From contig NZ_JBOITM010000071.1 in the NCBI RefSeq assembly GCF_050717535.1, positions 1 through 64,000 on the forward strand: 64,000 bases of DNA, given 5' to 3'. Shown one piece after another: positions 61,297-64,000 of this stretch. Under the pieces are notes generated by a model that did no database searches, had not been told where the DNA came from, and saw only the letters and a program-made list of their open reading frames with translations. The translations under genes and the position numbers were made by a program. Within the stretch, counting starts at the first letter, position 1; every line of letters begins with the position of its first letter. This DNA is from Clostridium_AD sp050717535. Lineage in GTDB: Bacteria > Bacillota > Clostridia > Clostridiales > Clostridiaceae.

Positions 61297-61773
61297 ATGA
61301 ATAAACCATTCGATTATAGTAAGTTGGATAGCATTTTAAGCCAGCATGAATTTGAAGCCTGCAATATTATTGCAATATTACAGGATACTCAAGAAATTTA
61401 TAGGTATTTACCTAAGGAAATATTTGCTTATTTGTCGGATAAGTTGGAGATGAGTAGAGCAAAAATATATAGTGTAGCTACTTTTTATGATAACTTTTCA
61501 CTAGAACCTAAGGGCAAGTATGTAATAAAGATATGTAATGGTACAGCCTGTCATGTAAGAAAGTCTATCCCAATATTGGACAAACTAAGATCCGAGTTAG
61601 GTCTTTCAGAAGCTAAGATCACAACTGACGATTTAATGTTTACTTTGGAAACGGTGTCATGTCTTGGCGCTTGTGGACTTGCTCCTGTTTTAACTATTAA
61701 CGAAAAAGTCTATGGTGCTATGACTCCGGAAAAAGCAATTGAGCTTCTAAACATGCTTAAGGAGGAGAAATAA
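61297..61773 (+). CDS. hydC: NuoE-like [2Fe-2S] subunit of electron-bifurcating hydrogenase
   Basis: A protein of 158 residues. ATG 61297 is preferred, with AGGAGG 9 bases upstream; the in-frame ATG 61213 has no such site. The thioredoxin-like fold shows CNGTACHVRK (cysteines at about 79 and 84) and CLGACGLAPV (about 121 and 125), the four ligands of the [2Fe-2S] cluster. An IYSVATFYDNFSLEPKGKY stretch is typical of NuoE/HydC. It passes electrons in the NADH/ferredoxin-linked [FeFe] hydrogenase. A TTTAACAAT segment just upstream resembles a half Rex site, but the dyad is incomplete. Confidence 0.9.
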   Translation: MNKPFDYSKLDSILSQHEFEACNIIAILQDTQEIYRYLPKEIFAYLSDKLEMSRAKIYSVATFYDNFSLEPKGKYVIKICNGTACHVRKSIPILDKLRSELGLSEAKITTDDLMFTLETVSCLGACGLAPVLTINEKVYGAMTPEKAIELLNMLKEEK

Positions 61774-61774
61774 C

Positions 61775-63649
61775 ATGCTTCATAATAGAAATGATCTAAT
61801 TAATATTAGAAATGAGTATAAGGCTAGACTTAAAAAACAAAACAAGAAAATTCTTATATGTGCAGGTACTGGTTGTATTGCTGGTGGCTCATTAGAAATT
61901 TATGATGAACTTTTAAGAATAATGGTGGAAAAAGGTATAAATTGCGAAATAGATCTTGAAGTTGAGCCACATGATGAATCAGTTGGAATAAAAAAAAGTG
62001 GATGTCATGGGTTCTGTGAAATGGGGCCTCTTGTAAGAATTGAACCTATGGGATATTTATACATAAAAGTAAAACCTGAAGATTGTGAGGAAATTTTAGA
62101 GAAAACTATAATTAACAATGAGTGCGTAGAGAGACTTGCATATACTAAAGATGGGAAAATATATAAAAAACAAGATGAAATACCTTTTTATAAAAAGCAA
62201 ACTAGGGTTGCACTTGAACATTGTGGACATATTGATGCAACATCTATAGAAGAATATTTTGCTATAGGAGGATATAGTGCACTTGAAAAAGCATTATTTA
62301 ATTTGAATTCAGATGATATTATTAAACAAATAGAAGAGTCAAATTTAAGAGGGCGTGGTGGTGGTGGCTTTCCTACAGGTCGTAAATGGTCTCAGGTGAA
62401 ACTTCAAAAGGAATTAACAAAGTATATCGTGTGTAATGGTGACGAAGGTGACCCAGGTGCATTTATGGACAGAAGTGTAATGGAGGGAGACCCTCATAGA
62501 GTACTTGAAGGAATGATGATTGCAGCTATTGCCTGTGGATCACAAGAAGGATATATTTATGTGCGTGCCGAGTATCCACTAGCTGTAAGCAGACTTAAGA
62601 ATGCTATTAGTCAAGCAAAAAAATATGGAATTTTGGGTGAGGACATTCTTGGGACAAACTTTAATTTTGATATTAAAATCAATAGAGGAGCAGGTGCCTT
62701 TGTATGTGGTGAAGGAAGTGCTCTTACAGCGTCTATTGAAGGAAGGAGAGGGATGCCAAGAGTAAAACCTCCAAGAACAGTGGAGCAAGGACTTTTTGGA
62801 AAACCGACAGTACTTAATAATGTTGAAACCTTCGCTAATGTTCCTTTAATTATTAATAGAGGGGTAGAATGGTATAAATCTATTGGAACGGAAAAAAGTC
62901 CAGGAACAAAAGCTTTTGCATTAACAGGAAACATAGAAAATACAGGACTTATTGAGGTGCCAATGGGTACAACCTTAAGAGAAATAATATTTGATATAGG
63001 TGGAGGAATTAAAAATGGTAAAAAGTTTAAGGCTGTACAAATAGGCGGTCCATCTGGAGGTTGTCTTGTAACTACAGACCTTGATTTGTTACTAGATTTC
63101 GATTCGTTAAAAAAAGTAGGTGCAATGATAGGTTCTGGAGGTCTTGTAGTTATGGATGAAGATACTTGCATGGTTGAGGTTGCAAAATTCTTCATGAGTT
63201 TTACGCAAAATGAATCTTGTGGTAAGTGTGTTCCTTGTCGTGAGGGTACTAAAAGAATGCTTGAAATTCTTGAAAGAATTGTTGCAGGAAGTGGTGTGAT
63301 TTCAGACATAGATACACTCTTAGAACTTGCAGATACTATAACGAATACATCGCTATGTGGTCTTGGTAAATCAGCTGCATTGCCAGTTGTTAGTACTATT
63401 AAAAATTTTCGTGAGGAGTATGAAGCTCATATAATTCAAAAGAAATGTCCATCAAAAACCTGTGTAGGGCTCAAGACAATATTTATTGAGGCCGAACTTT
63501 GCAAAGGATGTTCAAAGTGTGCGAGAATTTGCCCAGTTCACGCAATTTCAGGCAAGATTAAAAGTCCATATACAATCGATAAAGATAAGTGCATTAAGTG
63601 TGGCGCCTGTATTGAAGCCTGTGCATTTAATGCTATAAAGGAGGATTAA
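61775..63649 (+). CDS. hydB: NuoF-like NADH/FMN subunit of electron-bifurcating hydrogenase
   Basis: A protein of 624 residues, starting one base after the hydC stop. Residues 25-110 form an N-terminal [2Fe-2S] thioredoxin-like domain (CAGTGCIAGG, GCHGFCEMGP). The NuoF core follows: GRGGGGFPTGRKW (FMN/NADH, about 191), NGDEGDPGAFMDR, and GAGAFVCGEGSAL. CGKCVPCREGT near 482 binds the [4Fe-4S] cluster. The end carries two ferredoxin-type clusters (CKGCSKCARICP and CIKCGACIEACAF). This matches HydB of bifurcating hydrogenases, which oxidises or reduces NAD(H) at FMN. Confidence 0.93.
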   Translation: MLHNRNDLINIRNEYKARLKKQNKKILICAGTGCIAGGSLEIYDELLRIMVEKGINCEIDLEVEPHDESVGIKKSGCHGFCEMGPLVRIEPMGYLYIKVKPEDCEEILEKTIINNECVERLAYTKDGKIYKKQDEIPFYKKQTRVALEHCGHIDATSIEEYFAIGGYSALEKALFNLNSDDIIKQIEESNLRGRGGGGFPTGRKWSQVKLQKELTKYIVCNGDEGDPGAFMDRSVMEGDPHRVLEGMMIAAIACGSQEGYIYVRAEYPLAVSRLKNAISQAKKYGILGEDILGTNFNFDIKINRGAGAFVCGEGSALTASIEGRRGMPRVKPPRTVEQGLFGKPTVLNNVETFANVPLIINRGVEWYKSIGTEKSPGTKAFALTGNIENTGLIEVPMGTTLREIIFDIGGGIKNGKKFKAVQIGGPSGGCLVTTDLDLLLDFDSLKKVGAMIGSGGLVVMDEDTCMVEVAKFFMSFTQNESCGKCVPCREGTKRMLEILERIVAGSGVISDIDTLLELADTITNTSLCGLGKSAALPVVSTIKNFREEYEAHIIQKKCPSKTCVGLKTIFIEAELCKGCSKCARICPVHAISGKIKSPYTIDKDKCIKCGACIEACAFNAIKED

Positions 63650-63653
63650 AAAA

Positions 63654-64000
63654 ATGAATGGACAGTTTATGCTTATAGATGATATTCCAGTAGAGATAAA
63701 TGGTGAAAAAAACATTCTTGAATTAGTTAGAAAAGCAGGCATTGAATTACCTACCTTGTGTTATTATTCAGAACTTTCAGTATATGGGGCCTGTCGTATG
63801 TGTATGGTAGAGAACAAAAGAGGAGACATGGAAGCATCTTGCTCCACTCCACCAAGAAATGGAATGGAGATATATACTAATACACAAAGGCTTCGTAAAT
63901 ATAGAAAAATGATTCTTGAATTATTGCTTTCAGACCATTGTAGAGATTGTACTACCTGTGAAAAAAATGGTCACTGTAAATTGCAAGAATTAGCACAGCG
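63654..64000 (+). CDS. hydA: [FeFe]-hydrogenase catalytic subunit, N-terminal part (cut by window end)
   Basis: The first 115 residues are in the window; AAGGAGG precedes the ATG. A plant-type [2Fe-2S] domain shows LCYYSELSVYGACRMCMVE and CSTPP. Next comes the His-ligated [4Fe-4S] motif HCRDCTTCEKNGHCKLQE. Both NuoG and HydA begin like this; the HydC-HydB order and a clostridial setting favour HydA, whose H-cluster domain would lie beyond the window. The alternative is a NuoG-like subunit of a formate dehydrogenase or NADP-reducing hydrogenase. Confidence 0.8.
   Translation, partial: MNGQFMLIDDIPVEINGEKNILELVRKAGIELPTLCYYSELSVYGACRMCMVENKRGDMEASCSTPPRNGMEIYTNTQRLRKYRKMILELLLSDHCRDCTTCEKNGHCKLQELAQ

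Noticed and set aside
62611..63309. 232-codon minus-strand frame
   Set aside because: It lies entirely inside hydB on the opposite strand. The forward protein has all expected motifs and the reverse one has none.

Overview
The window is AT-rich DNA of a spore-forming, anaerobic clostridium (most likely genus Clostridium). The evidence is strong AGGAGG-type ribosome binding sites, a Spo0E-family protein, a collagen/beta-propeller protein of spore-surface type, and the first three genes of a HydCBA-type [FeFe]-hydrogenase operon. No species can be named from sequence alone.

Bases 1 to about 56,300 form a large accessory island dominated by genome-defence genes and gene remains. In order: an McrC relic, a truncated gamma-glutamylcyclotransferase and a zinc-ribbon relic (1-941); an XRE / ImmA-type metallopeptidase / PIN cassette (1060-2777); a possible nuclease, WG-repeat and HExxH-peptidase cassette (3733-7251); a small gene split by an IS6-type element with intact terminal repeats and an 8-bp target duplication (7710-9947); broken HNH and pyrophosphohydrolase genes (10106-10839); an McrBC pair whose McrB carries an extra PUA/EVE-like segment inside its AAA+ domain (10920-14553); and a possible regulator with an SF2 helicase fused to a SprT-like protease, followed by accessory genes (14978-20730).

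The most striking region is 21465-36851: seven different dynamin-like GTPases in two adjacent operons, with two TerB-like proteins (one fused to a beta-helix) and a small membrane protein. Next come a decayed S24/LexA-type repressor, a pyrophosphohydrolase, a helicase with an N-terminal Vsr-like nuclease, a NERD-HRDC protein, and a four-gene GHKL ATPase / unknown / DUF6339-like / helicase-HNH operon with its own small XRE gene (38721-49408). A relic of a third TerB module follows: a TerB tail, a Ycf46-like AAA ATPase and an Hsp70 with a novel N-terminus. It is cut on the left by an IS110 relic and on the right by a DruA-like/DDE two-gene transposon (49595-56043).

A tRNA-Lys(CTT) gene at 56328-56403 marks the change to ordinary chromosome: collagen/YVTN protein, Spo0E-like protein, flotillin-like SPFH protein and the hydrogenase genes, with clean terminators after several of these genes. 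The many relics, mobile elements and a 91%-identical duplicated helicase tail show repeated replacement of cargo. The best candidates for something undescribed are the seven-dynamin/TerB cluster with its TerB-AAA-Hsp70 relative, the helicase-SprT fusion with a promoter element shared with a second helicase, and the 3733-7251 cassette.
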